Origin: Augochlora pura | Taxonomy: Eukaryota > Arthropoda > Insecta > Hymenoptera > Halictidae | Assembly (NCBI RefSeq): GCF_028453695.1 | Contig: NC_135782.1 | Coordinates: 9,362,001-9,426,000, forward strand | DNA length: 64,000 bases | Reading direction: 5' to 3' | In this document: one piece after another, positions 12,801 to 25,563 of the stretch | How the letters are laid out: every line of letters starts with the position of its first letter | How positions within the stretch are numbered: the first letter of the stretch is position 1 | Translations under genes and position numbers: made by a program | The notes under the pieces: model-generated | Told to the model about the DNA's origin: nothing | The model's database searches: none | What the model saw: the letters and a program-made list of their open reading frames with translations, nothing else

Positions 12801-15771
12801 TTATTAATTATAATAACTTTTTCATAGAAATCTAGATTGTAATTTTTACATACACATCATTTACTCGGTGTCTGTTAAACTAGTCAGTCTATCATCCGAA
12901 AACAATGCAAGAAATTCCGTTCAACGTTCAAAAAGTTGTTCCATCGGAAAAGGTGTCAACATGCTACCGGCATCGAGCGTATGCCTCTAAAAAGATCCAT
13001 GCAGCCAAAGTTCTTACAAGAATTTCTCGTCGTCACAGTTCCACGGTCCCCGAAAATTCCTCGGAGATGAATTCTTCGATATCGTAGCCGCTTCGTGTAG
13101 TCAAAGGTGCCGCGGAACTTCCAGTTGTTCCAAAGTTCGGCTATCAATTTTAAGCTTCCTTGTCAGGCGAGCGAACAGAAAATTGCTGTTGTCTCCATCC
13201 GCGATACCCGCGAGTTCGCATCGAATACGGCGCAGCACGCTCGTCCCACCAGCGATTAATCAAAAACTGCAACAATTTCCTCGAGAACAGAATTTCCAAG
13301 ATTCCGGGCAAACTTTCGCGCGGTCTGTACTTTATGCAGGACGAATCGGGTCGTTGCATTAAACAAACGTATCCGAAAGGAAGAAACACGCGGCGTCCAC
13401 CACTAATAACCGAACACAAGTCCCCCCTCCAATCACTTAGAAGCTAGTTCCGTTCGGAAAATCCCAGGAGCTCCGCGCGCGGAAGCTTCCGACGAGCGGT
13501 ACACTAAATTACGCGCGCGCGCGAGCACAATCCAATTTTCCACTGCCGAAAATTTCTTCCTCAATCTATTAGTAAGCAGCAACCGGGTCAAAGTCCCAAC
13601 TCTAATCCATTACATCCGAAACGGAGGCTTCGCGCGCCCGCGAACTTCGTGGAAACTTCGGATGAGCCTTCAGCTTCATCCCTTGCCGATTACGCGGGAG
13701 CAACGCGGGCCAGCGCTAGACGTCGGTTCTTCGACGTCGGTGAGTTCATCCTTTCGGCTGGCAAAAATGTCACTGGCAGCGCGCGTACCGTCGACGAGCG
13801 AGCGAGCGAGCGAGCGAGCGCGAACAGGTGTACGCACACGCGTCGGTGATTCGAGCTTAACAAGCGGCGACCTTCCGGATGCGTCGGTGCAGCAGCCCCG
13901 ACCGTGCAACGGATAACGCCGATTCCTCGCGATCGGCGAATCCGAGCGTAAACTCCGCCGTTTATCGGCTCGCAAGACGTGTCCCGGCACCGCGTGCTCG
14001 CGCGACAGGTATTAATAAACAATATTCGCCCTTATCACTCCGCGACCGGTCCGGTCATTTCCAACGATTGCACCGCTGCCACGGATCACGTCCCTCGTTT
14101 ATCGCGCGAATTAACGCACACGCGAACTAGCGACCGATTCGACGGAGACGTGCAACCGCTTCGGGCACGCTACTGGCGAAACTGGTGCGATAAAGTGTTC
14201 CTACGGTCACGATAATGTAAAAGGAATTTCATAATCGTTATCTTAAATTGCCAATTTATTTCATATTTTTATAGGAATTATTTCTTCGGTACGGTGAATA
14301 GTCGACTGCGATTTATCGAACACGACTCTCGCATTTCCGAGCAGTCATTTTAAAAGTCGGACGCATTGCTCCGGAATCCTGGCTATCAAAGTCTCCGAAG
14401 ATATTTGAATATCGGTTACAAGACACGCCAGCATTCGACGAATTACTGTCCACGTTTATTACAAGAATTCACCGTGGCTTATGTTTTATTCATAAACGAG
14501 GTGCGTTAACGCTTGAAGTAACTAGCCTGTTGCTCGACGACGCCGATTAAAAATTGAACGGTGTCCAAATGAAATCATACCGCAACGTCTTATCCGACCA
14601 GTTCCTTCACTTTCTATTCAACAAAACGACTGCAAATTTTTAGACCGGATTCTTGAGTTTCACTTATCACTTAACACGTTAAGTATAATTTAATTAGAGC
14701 AACTGACATTAGAAAACTAAATTTTACCGTACTGGACGACACTTCGACTCTTTTGTATTTTACACGTCCCAGTTAGTTTATTCCGACACGATTGTAATGA
14801 AAACGAATTTTTAAACGTAGATAAAACTGAACAGTAAAAGTAACATTAGCACAAACAGATCGACGAATCGGACACTGAGAGCTGAAGCAATTTTTTAAAT
14901 TTGATGAAAAATGTGTCACCGGTAAACGATGTATTTTATGGAGCGATGCGAATCCCACGTGGCCAGTGAAGGGTTGATTCACCTGACACCTTCTTCCCGT
15001 CCCGTTCGTCCCCGACGGAAATGACACCGGCGATCGCACCGAAGGGGGTTGCGAATTCGGCTCGAGGACCGAAACCGATCGCGAAAGGTACCGCGCGCGC
15101 GCGCGTTCCCGCCGGAACCAGAGAGGACACGAGAGGACACACGCGCGTTCCTTTCCGCCTCGTCTGCGTCGTTTTCTGACTCGCGCGTAAGCCTGACACG
15201 CCTCTTAACGGCGAGACGGAAATCGTGGAAAGGTAGAGAGGGAAGACCCGCGGCGATTACCGATGCGATTCGAGGAGACGATCGACCTCCTAGATCCGCG
15301 GGCTTGTGGATCCTCTCCGGCGGGTTTCGCGAGGCTGCCGCGAGGCTGCCGCGAGCCTCGTTCCGCGGCACTCTCGCCCCGCGAGGAAATTCAATCGGAC
15401 GAGGGCCGATCCTCGCCACGCGATCTGGGCTAATGCCGTTACGCGGCACCGCGCCCGTGTGGGTGGCTTTCCATTGTGCCGTCGCGTGCCGATAGCCGCC
15501 TCGAGTTCGCGTTTCGTCGAGACCGAGCGCGGATTCGATTTATCCGCGGATCGTTGCGCGACCGATCCACGTCTTCGTTGTTACGTGCCGGACGCGGCCG
15601 AGTGCGCGGGTTTTGTTCCAGTGGACGTAGAAATCTCTTTTCTGCGATACTCAATGTTATTACTTATTAATGGACTGCGGATTTCATGAATTCGCGGAGA
15701 AATTTGATGGTGGAAAAGGGTGGAGACATTCGAAGAATTCTGAGATACCGATAGGGAGAATTAAAAGAATT
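12801..15771. other. large CpG-rich island (about 13440-15660), no recognised exon
   Basis: This is the longest GC-rich, CpG-dense stretch in the window, with CGAGCGAGCGAG repeats at 13796-13816 and alternating CG runs. Open frames occur on both strands at once and are Arg/Ala/Ser-rich, as expected from composition. Between 14220 and 14930 the DNA returns to AT-rich. Confidence 0.5.
15092..15105. repeat. alternating CG run
   Basis: About seven CG dinucleotides in a row, possible Z-DNA former. Similar runs are at 13512-13524 and 8368-8382. Confidence 0.8.
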
Positions 15772-16051
15772 TTAACCCCTTGAACTATTATAACGAGTCA
15801 GACTCGTGATACAGATTTCATGCAGGATCTAATAAATATTAAGACCCTCGGGTCTTCTTTGTAAACCCGGGGGAACATTAATTGATAAATAAATCACGTA
15901 GTAATTATTAATTTCTTTTAAATCGAAATAAAAATAAATTATTCTGTTATCAAAGCCTGGAAAGAAAAGCATGGTCATTTTATTAAAAATATTAAGGGTA
16001 AGTAAGTGCTGATCAAGGCAACGTAACATGAGTTGTAGTGCAAGGGGTTAA
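15772..16051. mobile_element. piggyBac-like MITE, family D copy 2, 280 bp
   Basis: The ends are TTAACCCCTTGAACTATTAT and, from the right, TTAACCCCTTGCACTACAAC. The internal ACGAGTCAGACTCGTGAT palindrome-like motif links it to copies 1 and 3. Confidence 0.8.
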
Positions 16052-16059
16052 GAGACCGA

Positions 16060-16480
16060 TGATTTTAATGCATTAAAGTCAATGGAAAGAGAAGAATTTG
16101 TTTATTTGTTATATCTTGTATTTGACGCAGACAGTTTTTATTTCGCACAAAAATTCGCTGTTTAATTGTAATATTAACGACGGCATTTTCGTTTCAGATT
16201 TTTATACGAAGTAAAAATTGTCTGCATTAGTTGCGACAGGAATGAGATGTACAGTTAATTTTCTTTTTAATCATTTGAGCAAGCTGAAAATTAAAAGAAT
16301 TTTGAAGTATTAAAGTATGAGTTTAAGATGATTAAAGAAAGAATTAGCTTCTAATTCTTACAACTGATGCAAACAATCTTTATTTCGCACAAAAATTCGC
16401 TATTTAGTTGTACTAAACGCTATAAAATGCATTTTTACTTCAAATCTTTATGCGAAATAAAATTTGTTCTTTAATCGTAT
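16060..16480. repeat. dispersed degenerate AT-rich repeat, two direct units
   Basis: GCAGACAGTTTTTATTTCGC is followed by ACAAAAATTCGCTGTTTA (16126 on). It recurs as GCAAACAATCTTTATTTCGC then ACAAAAATTCGCTATTTA (16367 on). An inverted copy (TACGAAGTAAAAATTGTCTGCAT) is at 16205-16227. Related pieces are scattered through the window. Origin unknown. Confidence 0.6.
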
Positions 16481-17583
16481 TAACAAGTCTAAAACAGTAC
16501 ATCGACGAATAATGATCGATATTCAACGCGATACGATTCCATTTGAAAGAAACAAAGGTTGCCACTTACGTAATAACGTATTACGTAATAATTCCCTCCC
16601 GAAAGCATTTCATTTCTTATTCGAAGCATAATTACCAAGTTGTTCCCATCTATAGATTAAAAACGTGCACTTCAGACGAACCGCGCCGTCATCGGAACAG
16701 CGCACCGTTCGGTACAGCGTTCGGAATATTTTCGCCGGGAAAACGTGAGCCATCTACGGCACGGTGGATTTAACGCGTCGAGGATGGTCGTCGGAGAAAA
16801 AGGCCAGGGGGGGTTCTTGCTTATCGATCACGTCGCGGCAGAGGGCATCGATAAAAATCCCGGAATCGACTGTGACATTAAAGAGCAACGCGAACTTTCT
16901 ACCGTGCCGCCGTTATAATAACGGTATACCTAACGAGTGCACCGGCACGGGCAGCGGCGCTCGCTTATATTTCTCCGTCTACCGATACTGGAAGAATAGC
17001 AGGAAGTCGACAACAGCGACGGCGGTCAAATACGAAATACAAGCGTCGGCAGAGAGCCCCGTCTCCGAGCGTGTATCGTACAGATGATAAGCATTCCGAC
17101 GCGTCCTTTGAATCACGTAACGAAGACACGTAGCCATCGGGCCACGCCATTTCCCATCCATCGACGACACCCGTGGACGCCCCGCCACGTTGCGCGTTTC
17201 TTTTATGCAAACGCGCGCGAACGCGCGGAATGATTCATTCAGAAGCGAATGCCAGGGTCTATCCCTATTGGTTGTTCCCGCCGGCGCGGCGGAGGACGAG
17301 CGTTTTATTAAAATGCTAATGACAAAAATCGTGATTCCGTTCGTTCCTTCGCCGTGCTTGGAACCGGGTAGAAACCGTCGAAACGACGGTGCGACGACCC
17401 ACGGTGGGACGCTTACCCCCCCGGAAACGCTGGACAATGTCATTCGATGAAAAGATAGCCGAAGTGAAATATTTATTCGTTTATAGTTGATCGAATGTTA
17501 ATTACAGGAATACCGCTTTTGATTTAATATGATTTATTGGTACGTTTGTTCATTTTGAAAATGACTCTGCATAGCGTCGAAGT
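16481..17583. other. CpG-rich patch (16660-17450), no recognised exon
   Basis: A near-perfect palindrome TTACGTAATAACGTATTACG (then TAA) lies at 16566-16588. Overlapping open frames have no recognisable domain. Confidence 0.4.
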
Positions 17584-17826
17584 TTAACCCTTTGTACTTG
17601 AGTTGTGACTCTGAGACACCGCTAAAATTGTTCTATCGCGTCTCAAGATAATTTTCACACCAACAAAGATTTAAAAAATTGTTAAGCAATAAAATTGTTG
17701 ATACGAGTCACAAGAATTAATTTTATATGCATAAAAGCGCACTTATTGCATAGAATAGAAATACTATGAAACCAGAAAAATTATTTCAGATTTACAGATA
17801 AAATGGCTTCAAGTGAAAAGGGTTAA
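17584..17826 (+). mobile_element. piggyBac-like MITE, family A copy 3, 243 bp
   Basis: Ends are TTAACCCTTTGTACTTGAG and CTTCAAGTGAAAAGGGTTAA. The internal sequence (GTGACTCTGAGACACC; ACTATGAAACCAGAAAAATT) follows copies 1 and 4. Confidence 0.85.
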
Positions 17827-18064
17827 ATGAAAACCTCGAATTATAAGAGATTTTATGTAGATGTCTTTGATTTTTAGAACAACATAATTTTATGAATTGA
17901 AATTAATCGTCTCTGTTTTAATTATTGTAACAAATAATGTGTTATACAATGGAGATTGTGAAAAATGTACCTTAAGAAATCTCATTCGTTGCAGTCGTCG
18001 AAAAAATGTCTATGACGTTGAAAGATTCAGTAATAAGATAGAATAAAGACCCAATTGTGAATAT

Positions 18065-18311
18065 TTAACACTAGAAAGACGGAAACTTGAAGACAGCAAA
18101 ATGACTGCTTTTCGGCAATATAGGTATAACACATGTATATACCGAAAATGAAGGAGGGGGGGGGGGACAACAACCATGATTAATAAACGCATTTATATGT
18201 TGTAGAAAAAGTCACAAAATTATAAGAAGCTGTGTCATTATTTACATAATTATTTTTCTAATTGAAATTGAAAAGCAGTGAAAATGACTTGCTTAGACAA
18301 TCTAGTGCTAA
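18065..18311. mobile_element. piggyBac-like MITE, family H, 247 bp
   Basis: The left end is TTAACACTAGAAAGACGGAA. The right end read inward is TTAGCACTAGATTGTCTAAG, where the last TTAA has become TTAG. Inner AAATGACTGCTTTT and AGCAGTGAAAATGACTT extend the symmetry. CACTAGAAAGA is one base from the CCCTAGAAAGA start of the classic piggyBac terminal repeat. Confidence 0.75.
18154..18165. repeat. short poly-G tract
   Basis: About eleven G in a row inside the family H TTAA element. Confidence 0.8.
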
Positions 18312-19537
18312 TTTAGAGAGAGGGGGAGAGAGAGTGGTAGTAGTTATATCAATTAATAGATATTGCTACAAAATCTATCAACCTTATATCCAATGACTCA
18401 ATTAACTGAAATTACTCACAGTAGCAACATAAAGGAAGAAACATCGAGGCGACGCCAGGCAATAAATTCCGAATGTAACACGCCGTTTCCGCGATGACGA
18501 TACTAGGAGCACGTGTGATTTCGATTAATAAACGCCGTTTGATCCGCTCTGTCGTCGACCGAGTGAATCAACGAGTCGCCGTGAGTCATTGCCACGATCG
18601 GCAAGCTCGCTAGACGCTCGATTACGACATCCGCGGAATCCGTTGCCATGATTTTCTTAACCTTCGCCGAGAAATTCGGCGGCGCGAATGAGTAATCGTT
18701 TATTCGAAAACAGCCGTGTCGTGTACACGTGACGTGCGCGCGTGTCTGCCGCCTGGTGATAGACTGCCGTTCGGACGGATCTGTTTCCTGGATTGCCGTT
18801 CGACCGGCTGTTCCGATCGATGACAATTTAAATGCGAAACGATTGCTGGAAATTAAGCGAGAGAGAAATGCGCGCGCCGAGATTCGAACTTCGAAGTTCA
18901 CCGATTCGATGAACAGATACAGTCGATGTGAAAAAGTATTCGTGTAACGAAAAGGAATTAGGGAATCAAAATTTTTTTTTTTAATGTCAATCGATTGGAA
19001 CGATGAGAAGATTAAGAAATTTTATCAGATTTTTTATCGGATGCTGTAATGAAAATTTGAAAAATGCGCTTTATAAATTTCAGTGATTTAGATACGCGCA
19101 GGTGAAGTCATTAAAAAATATATAATTGTAGCGAGAATATGAAAAGTTGCAATAAGTGCTCCCGATATAAAAAACAATTAAGAATGAACAAATATATTTT
19201 CACAGTTTAGATTAAATTTATAATATTAATGTTGTATAGTTTAAAGTATATTTATAGAAGATATATTTCTTGCTAGCAAATATAAAAGAATGAAAGGGAA
19301 CATTAATTGCCTGTCTAAACCCTTTTTGTATAAATTGAAATACGTACCAATAAATAACATATCTTACCCTCAATAAAAACTTCAACTTGGTGCTTGTAAA
19401 AAAGAATATATACGTAGGGATTGTTCAGGAAGAATAGCTGTTCCCAATTAGGGACATTGAACATGGAACACAGTGCCGAAGAGTGTTCCATAATAGCTAC
19501 ATGTTCGTACTCACTATTTTACTCATATCATTTTATA

Positions 19538-19785
19538 TTAACCCTTTGCACTCGAACGGTGACTCTGAGGCACCACTAAAATTGTTCTACCACATCCCAA
19601 GATAATTTTTATACCAACAAAGCTTAGATTTAAAAAATTATTTAGTAGTGAACCGGTTGGTAGGAGTCACAAGAATCAGTTTTGTATGCATAAAAGTGCA
19701 TTTTGTTGCACAGAATGGAAATACTATGAATCAGAAAAATTATTTCAGTTTTACATTTAAAATCGCATCGAGTGCAAAGGGTTAA
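19538..19785 (+). mobile_element. piggyBac-like MITE, family A copy 4, 248 bp
   Basis: Ends are TTAACCCTTTGCACTCGAAC and CATCGAGTGCAAAGGGTTAA. The interior is close to copies 1 and 3, including GACTCTGAGGCACCACTAAA. Confidence 0.88.
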
Positions 19786-20137
19786 TATTTTCAAAATTCA
19801 TCCCGTCATCCAGAAACATCAATCTATCAAACAGTACTCATCAACAACACCTTTCAATTCTAATAAAATCGATCTCTTACTCTGAAAAGCGGTTCCATAA
19901 TAGGTACTTTCAGCTTAACGCAGTTTTTCGCACCGGCTACTTCTTTCGTGCGGCAAATAATTAAGATGCTCTTGCATAACAAGTCTATCTGTCCCATTAC
20001 AGCTTGCTCGAACGCCGGTCCCATTCATTATGAAGGAAACCTCGGGATTCCGGTCCAGATGAGCCTCCGCGGAGCGACGAATTATAATTAGAAGGGAACA
20101 GAAGGTCGGGACAGAACGTAACACGAATCGCATTGTC

Positions 20138-20192
20138 TCTCTTTCTCCCTCTCTCCCCCTCTACCCCCCTCTCCCCCTCTCTCTCTCTCTCA
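20138..20192. repeat. CT/CCCCT-rich tract
   Basis: TCTCTCTTTCTCCCTCTC-type sequence with CCCCCT interruptions, inside a CpG-rich island. Confidence 0.85.
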
Positions 20193-20363
20193 CCCTCTCG
20201 TTCGCCCGAGCCGTTCTCGTCTGAAGGAATCATCTGCGCGCCAGAAACGACACCGACTCTGTATGCATTTCGTGACACAGTTTGCCGCAGTGCTGCGCAT
20301 TAATCGCATAACCGTTCTGGTTGCGCAACCATACCTCCTATTGTGCCCTCGAATTGCAGGCGG

Positions 20364-20382
20364 GCGCGCGCGCGCGCGCGCG
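20364..20382. repeat. alternating GC run
   Basis: About nine GC dinucleotides in a row. Confidence 0.85.
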
Positions 20383-21540
20383 GCCACCGTGCCCGGGACG
20401 ATCGCCGATATAATGGTCTTTTGTCTTTCTTCGGTAACCGGCACGAAAGTGCGAACGATACGCGGACTTGTTAGACACGCGGCATCCAAAGGATACACAC
20501 ACCGTACGTTTCCACGAGCGTTGCATGTTACATGGCCTCCCACTCTCCGCCCCTGTTATTCTCGTTGCCATTGTGCCTGGAATAACTGAGTTACGAAGAC
20601 GCGTCGCGTCGCGTCGCGCTCTCGCGGGCAATAAAATGCTCCGTGAATTCCATTGTGGCGAGCGCGCACCGATACACCGACGTTTTTATTCCGACGACTA
20701 TTCTCCGCAATAAAGGATTACCAGCCGGTGTGTGTCCTCTTTGGAATACCGGATGCACGGCGGATCGGTTTTGAAAGGTCTGGCGGAGCTGTTCTTCGAA
20801 CGATTGTACTTGTTTTTTTTGGGTTTTTATTTATTTGATTTATTTAACATGTCAGATTTGGGCAGAAAGTAATTTTACTAATACACGAACGGCGGACTTC
20901 TTTTGAGCAATTTTTTAGATAATAAGATAGTTTTTCTGGGGTTTCCTTTCAGATATGTTAGTTTTCCTATAGGCTTTTTCCAAACACGTGAAAATTGAAA
21001 TTAGTTGTCAGGAAGTTAACATGCAGGTCTTTAGTTCTCCATTCGAATGTTATTGATGAACTATTAAAATTGATTAATTACTACAAATAATAGTAAATTA
21101 GTTACAATACCTAACGAATTATAATCTTTAATCCTCAAATTATTTTTCCCCATCTCTGGAAGATACAACATTATCCTGAAGCTATTTTCAACGTATTTTC
21201 AACGCAGTCAAATGATTGAATCATCATAATGCCCTAAGTTGTACTTTCTGTAACGTCTATTAAAAACGTTATAAAACGTGCGGGTTTCAGTTCAGATTTG
21301 AAAAATACTTTAAATCGTCAATTGGCTCGGCACGAAATGCAGCGAATAAAATTCTGTCGATCGTATTGACTCCTCTGCCCTCGAATGGATCTTGTTGCGC
21401 ACTGTTGCAGAACTTCCAGTGACTACACATCAATCAAATGAAATTCTGTAGGGAGAATCTCGAGAAGCCAATTAACTTCGCTCGTGTCACGGCGAAGCGG
21501 AGGAAAAATTCATGGAAGACCGGCCGCTTCGCAAACTTCC

Positions 21541-21850
21541 GGACTGTAATTTTTATAAAATTGTATTTCAATTACGCTGTATACCAATAGCGTTACATGC
21601 GAATTACATTGTATTTCGAGTACATTGTATTTCGATTACATTGTATTTCGATTACATTGTATTTCAATTACATTGTATTTCAATTACATTGTATTTCGAT
21701 TACATTGTATTTCGATTACATTGTATTTCGATTACATTGCATTTCAATTACATTGTATTTTAATAACATTGCATTTCAATTACATTGCATTTCAATGAGA
21801 TTGTATTTCAATGTGATTACATTTAGATCGCATTGTATTTCGATTACAAT
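21541..21850. repeat. 16-bp minisatellite (ATTACATTGTATTTCR)
   Basis: About 15-19 copies of ATTACATTGTATTTCR; the central copies are near perfect and the right-hand ones diverged. Because 16 is not a multiple of 3 and the unit lacks stops, several frames stay open, giving artificial peptides (YIVFRLHCISITLYFD-like). Confidence 0.9.
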
Positions 21851-21859
21851 ACACTTGAA

Positions 21860-24800
21860 TTGCACTCGTGATTAACACAATTAACAATCGAGTTAACTGA
21901 TAAGATTGCAATTATGTAAATGAGCTGCAACGTATCTAAATTGCTATTTAGATCAAAACGCAATGCAATTAAACTGGAAAATTGAATTACACCGTAATCG
22001 CATTAATACAACTCCGACGCGCGACGCGTTCGCGTTCTTTCTGAAGCAGACATCGCTTATGGGAAAACGAACCTGTTATTTTCCGTAAATCCCGTCCGAA
22101 GAGAATTGTTTAGAGCCGGCGATACGTCGGCGACGCGTCTACGGTCTACATAATTAAAGAGTCGAACGGCTGGCGTAAGTAGTTGGAGGGATCTCGAGTT
22201 TTCTTGGTACTGAGCAAAGTTTCGACGGAACGGGTTGTTTCCCGGCAACAGCCTCTTCCAGTTCGCTGAACAAGCCGTCGGGTCGCAGTTATGCCCGGGC
22301 CAAATCAGGATCTCCTCGCTCGAGACGAGGGTTAATTTCGTTATCCGCCAAGTGTTTGTCCACCCAGGGTCGTTGTCACGGAGATGAACGAGCGGCGAGG
22401 CGCGACCAGGAAACGGGGCGACCGTGTTCAACGAAATTTTAACGTCTCCCCCCGGCCCGTCGGTCGAGATGATTGTTCGTTGTTTGCATACGGACGGATC
22501 CGGCGCAGAAGTAACAGGTAACTTGAACTTACTATAGCGATAGCATGGTTCGGACGAAAAGAAAGGAAGGAATTGGTGAAATGCGTCGAGGTTGCGAATC
22601 GGTTCGTTCCTGCACGATTTGGTACAGTCGAGAATGAAGAAAATGAAATATTGGAAAGCAAATTTGTGTAATAAACAAATGTACTGCGGAGATTTGTGCA
22701 AGATAAAAATTATCTGCATTTATTGCAAACAGTAGGAGTAAATTAAATATTTCCTTTCCTTAATCATTTTAGTAGATCGAAAGCGACATATCGATGTTAT
22801 TAAATGTATTTTATCTTTCTACTGTTTTACGTTATAAATATTAAATTCTTCATAAATGCGCCAAATCTGCAGTCTATTGACAACTATAGAACCGCAAACA
22901 AATTTTCAGCTTTTGTACATAGCACTGAAAATATCGAGACGTTTGAATAAATTCGATCTTGTCATTTTTATGAGACTACTGTATTTTTATCATATCACGG
23001 ATTTCGTGTATTTACATTAAAATTAGAATGGTGAAATGTAAAATAGTGAGAAGATTAAAAGAACGTGAGGATCTTAATGTATCAATTTCAAATTATTAAA
23101 ATCACGTAAGCGAAGAAAAATATTGCACGTGTCTCTCATGTTTTGCAATCGATGCAGACAATTTTTATGTTGCACAAAGATCAACAGTGAAGTAACAATA
23201 CATTTTTGAGAAGTCTACTCAATAAATTCGTTTTACCTAGTACAAATATCCTATGAAAATCGCTAAAAATTCGAATAAATAAATTATTGTTACTCTTCTT
23301 CTTTTGGCACGTAGTTGATCAGAAGATCCTTCGAGCAATGACTGTATTTGCACAGCAGTGATATTTGCACCACTAATTGACAAACTAATTCGAAGGGGCA
23401 CCTCCAAAATGGAGGAACAAATATAGTGTTTAAACCGACTGTAGCGTATTTGCAACAAGCAATAACAAGGTTTACAAGGTTCGAGAGTCTCTGGCGAGAC
23501 TCGTAGTATTTTCTAGCGGAATCGCCAATCTATTTCCCTATTCGATTCTCTGACGGAATCTTACGAATGTAACAACGATTGGTTTCCAATTAACAATGAT
23601 CTCTAACGACGAACTATGCGAGGGCAACAACAATCTGGCGAGTCACTAACAAAGGATCCAACAACTATTTACCACATCTCTCGACTATCTAGCAACTATC
23701 TCGCAAAGGACCAGACTTCAGCCTCAACGTCGCTTTAGTTCTCTCTACTTCACCAAACTAAGGGTGGGCGAGGATCGAGGCAATGACAAGGAGACAACGT
23801 TTGGGATCTAATGGGTATTGTGAATATTTTGGCGAAAGAGAAAGAGAGAAAGAGATAAAGAGAAAGGCAAGGCTGCGCGTGGACCTTAGCAAGTCCCCGA
23901 CATCTGGATACCATATCGTGCTAAGTACAACTTCTCCGCGATTTGCGACGCACCATGTGTCAAGGGCCAGGTATTTATGGCAAGTGAATTATAGCGAAAA
24001 TCTATGAGGATTAACCGTGTCGCTTGGGACAGTCGGAAATGCCATTTTCTGAAAAGCGGATGACAGGCCCATACCCTAGCCAATTTCAAAGCTTCGAAGC
24101 ACACGACCCACAACCATAAACCCTGGCTAAGCAATCCTCGATATTTCTAAATTAATATAAAATAGGCAATTGCTTCCAGTGCTCCACGAACCTGGTATTA
24201 AAAAATTAACAAGGAAACCAGCTAATCAAATAAGTAACAGTTACGCAACAAGCGTCTGTCCGCAATCCGAATTCGTCGCCTGAAATTTATGACCGCAGCT
24301 GCGCGCTCGTCTCTCGATTCGACGGGACTGTTTTCCATCCGTTTGAAATAACAAAACGCGTAACGAGTCCCGCGGTTTTCCTGGGAAACGAATCGATTGT
24401 CCCAGCCGGACCCCAATAAACGCGCGTCAAAGGATCTAAACTGCGAGGATCGCCGCGCAACAAGCTCTCCCCGTTCGCTGGCATGACGGTAACATTTCAA
24501 AGAAAAAATCCATCATAACCCAGAGATATTGTCCGCCCGTTGAATAGATTCGGTGAACGGTTCGCGTAGCCGTCTGTCAAAAATAGACGAAAAAAAAACA
24601 ATCGCCGGCGAAATAAATCGCAGTTACACCGCGTTCGATCGAATTTTCGTCGATGCGCGTTATACGTATAGTATGTCACCGTTAACGCTTCGAAGTCCGT
24701 TCTCGGGCACGGGTCGTCCGAAGTTATAGATATTGCTCGTCTTTGATCGCGCGAAATTACGAAAATAGTGAAAGCGAAGCTCGGAGAAGATCCTCTGTTC

Positions 24801-25093
24801 GCTGGTCCCGAGAATTTCTACGGCGTTCGTTTGGTCGCTGATGAGAGATCACCTAAACATTGGAAGAAAGGGGGCCCAAGTGGAAATTCGAGGACGGATG
24901 GCGAGGCAGAGGTCATGACACTTGGTTGCGAGAATTCGAACTGCGTAGACGCACTGAAAGAACCCGTAGCCACTAGCAGAGGAATAAAATACTTTGTCAT
25001 ATCTAATTCAGTCTTATTTTACTACAATAGATAACTTGTATATGCAAAGTGTTGCAATTACACGCGAAGTAACTTTTAGATTTTTATTGACAT
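21860..25093. other. non-coding or unrecognised; long minus-strand frame 22057-22719
   Basis: The 220-codon minus frame has no recognisable domain. A moderately GC segment (about 23460-24150) contains a GA-rich patch and may be an old repeat of unknown type. A plus frame at 24768-25034 (KLGEDPLFAGPENFYG...) is also unrecognised. Confidence 0.35.
22940..23200. repeat. dispersed degenerate AT-rich repeat copy
   Basis: AGATTAAAAGAACGTGAGG, ATCTTAATGTATCAATTTCA and ATGCAGACAATTTTTATG match the order of motifs near 16060-16300 and 61670-61800. An inverted core (AGATAAAAATTATCTGCAT) is at 22700-22718. Confidence 0.5.
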
Positions 25094-25328
25094 TTAACCC
25101 TCTATGGGCCGAGTTTTTCTATTAAATATCTATCTGCAGACAACTTGTATGGTATTTACTTCGATATCTCAGGTTGATGGTGTTCTCGCTTGTTATCGAT
25201 ATTGTTATTGGCTATTTCAAGGATCTTGTGCAATGAAGACGTATAAACCATTTTGTGAAAAATCTAAAATTATTTGGTGAAATGTCGATATATTAACCTG
25301 AAAGTTATACGGGCTCATAGAGGGTTAA
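25094..25328. mobile_element. piggyBac-like MITE, family E, 235 bp
   Basis: Ends are TTAACCCTCTATGGGCCGAG and, from the right, TTAACCCTCTATGAGCCCGT. No other copy was seen in the window. Confidence 0.8.
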
Positions 25329-25442
25329 AGAAAAATTTAATGTCGTAATGTATATTTATATTTTCTGCCATTTCAATTGTAGACAATTCTAATATTATCT
25401 GCAATAATATTTTCTATTATTTCTAATAATAATTTCGATTAT

Positions 25443-25563
25443 TTCCATTTTCTATTTTGTATTATCTCTAATACAGAAATATAAAGACGCGGTATTTTGC
25501 TAAGTTTTTATTTATATTATAGCTGTATCTTTATATATTAGAAATAATAGAAAATGGAAAATA
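25443..25563. repeat. AT-rich inverted repeat
   Basis: TTTCCATTTTCTATTTTGTA (about 25443) pairs imperfectly with TAGAAATAATAGAAAATGGA (25538 on). This could be a foldback or an old MITE; no duplication is visible. Confidence 0.35.

Larger units (their letters stand above)
18312..21540. other. non-coding: CpG-rich patches (18440-18920; 19990-20760) in AT-rich DNA
   Basis: Apart from the family A element at 19538 and simple repeats, no gene was recognised. Open frames in the GC-rich parts overlap on both strands. Confidence 0.4.

Noticed and set aside
13649..15689. Many long frames in the large CpG-rich island
   Set aside because: Both strands are open at once; repeats such as CGAGCGAG generate them.
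21512..21875. 83- and 92-codon frames encoding YIVF/LHCIS repeats
   Set aside because: Pure translation of the 16-bp minisatellite.
24768..25034. Plus frame KLGEDPLFAGPENFYGVRL considered as an exon
   Set aside because: No known domain is recognisable and it ends in ordinary AT-rich DNA; left as unrecognised.
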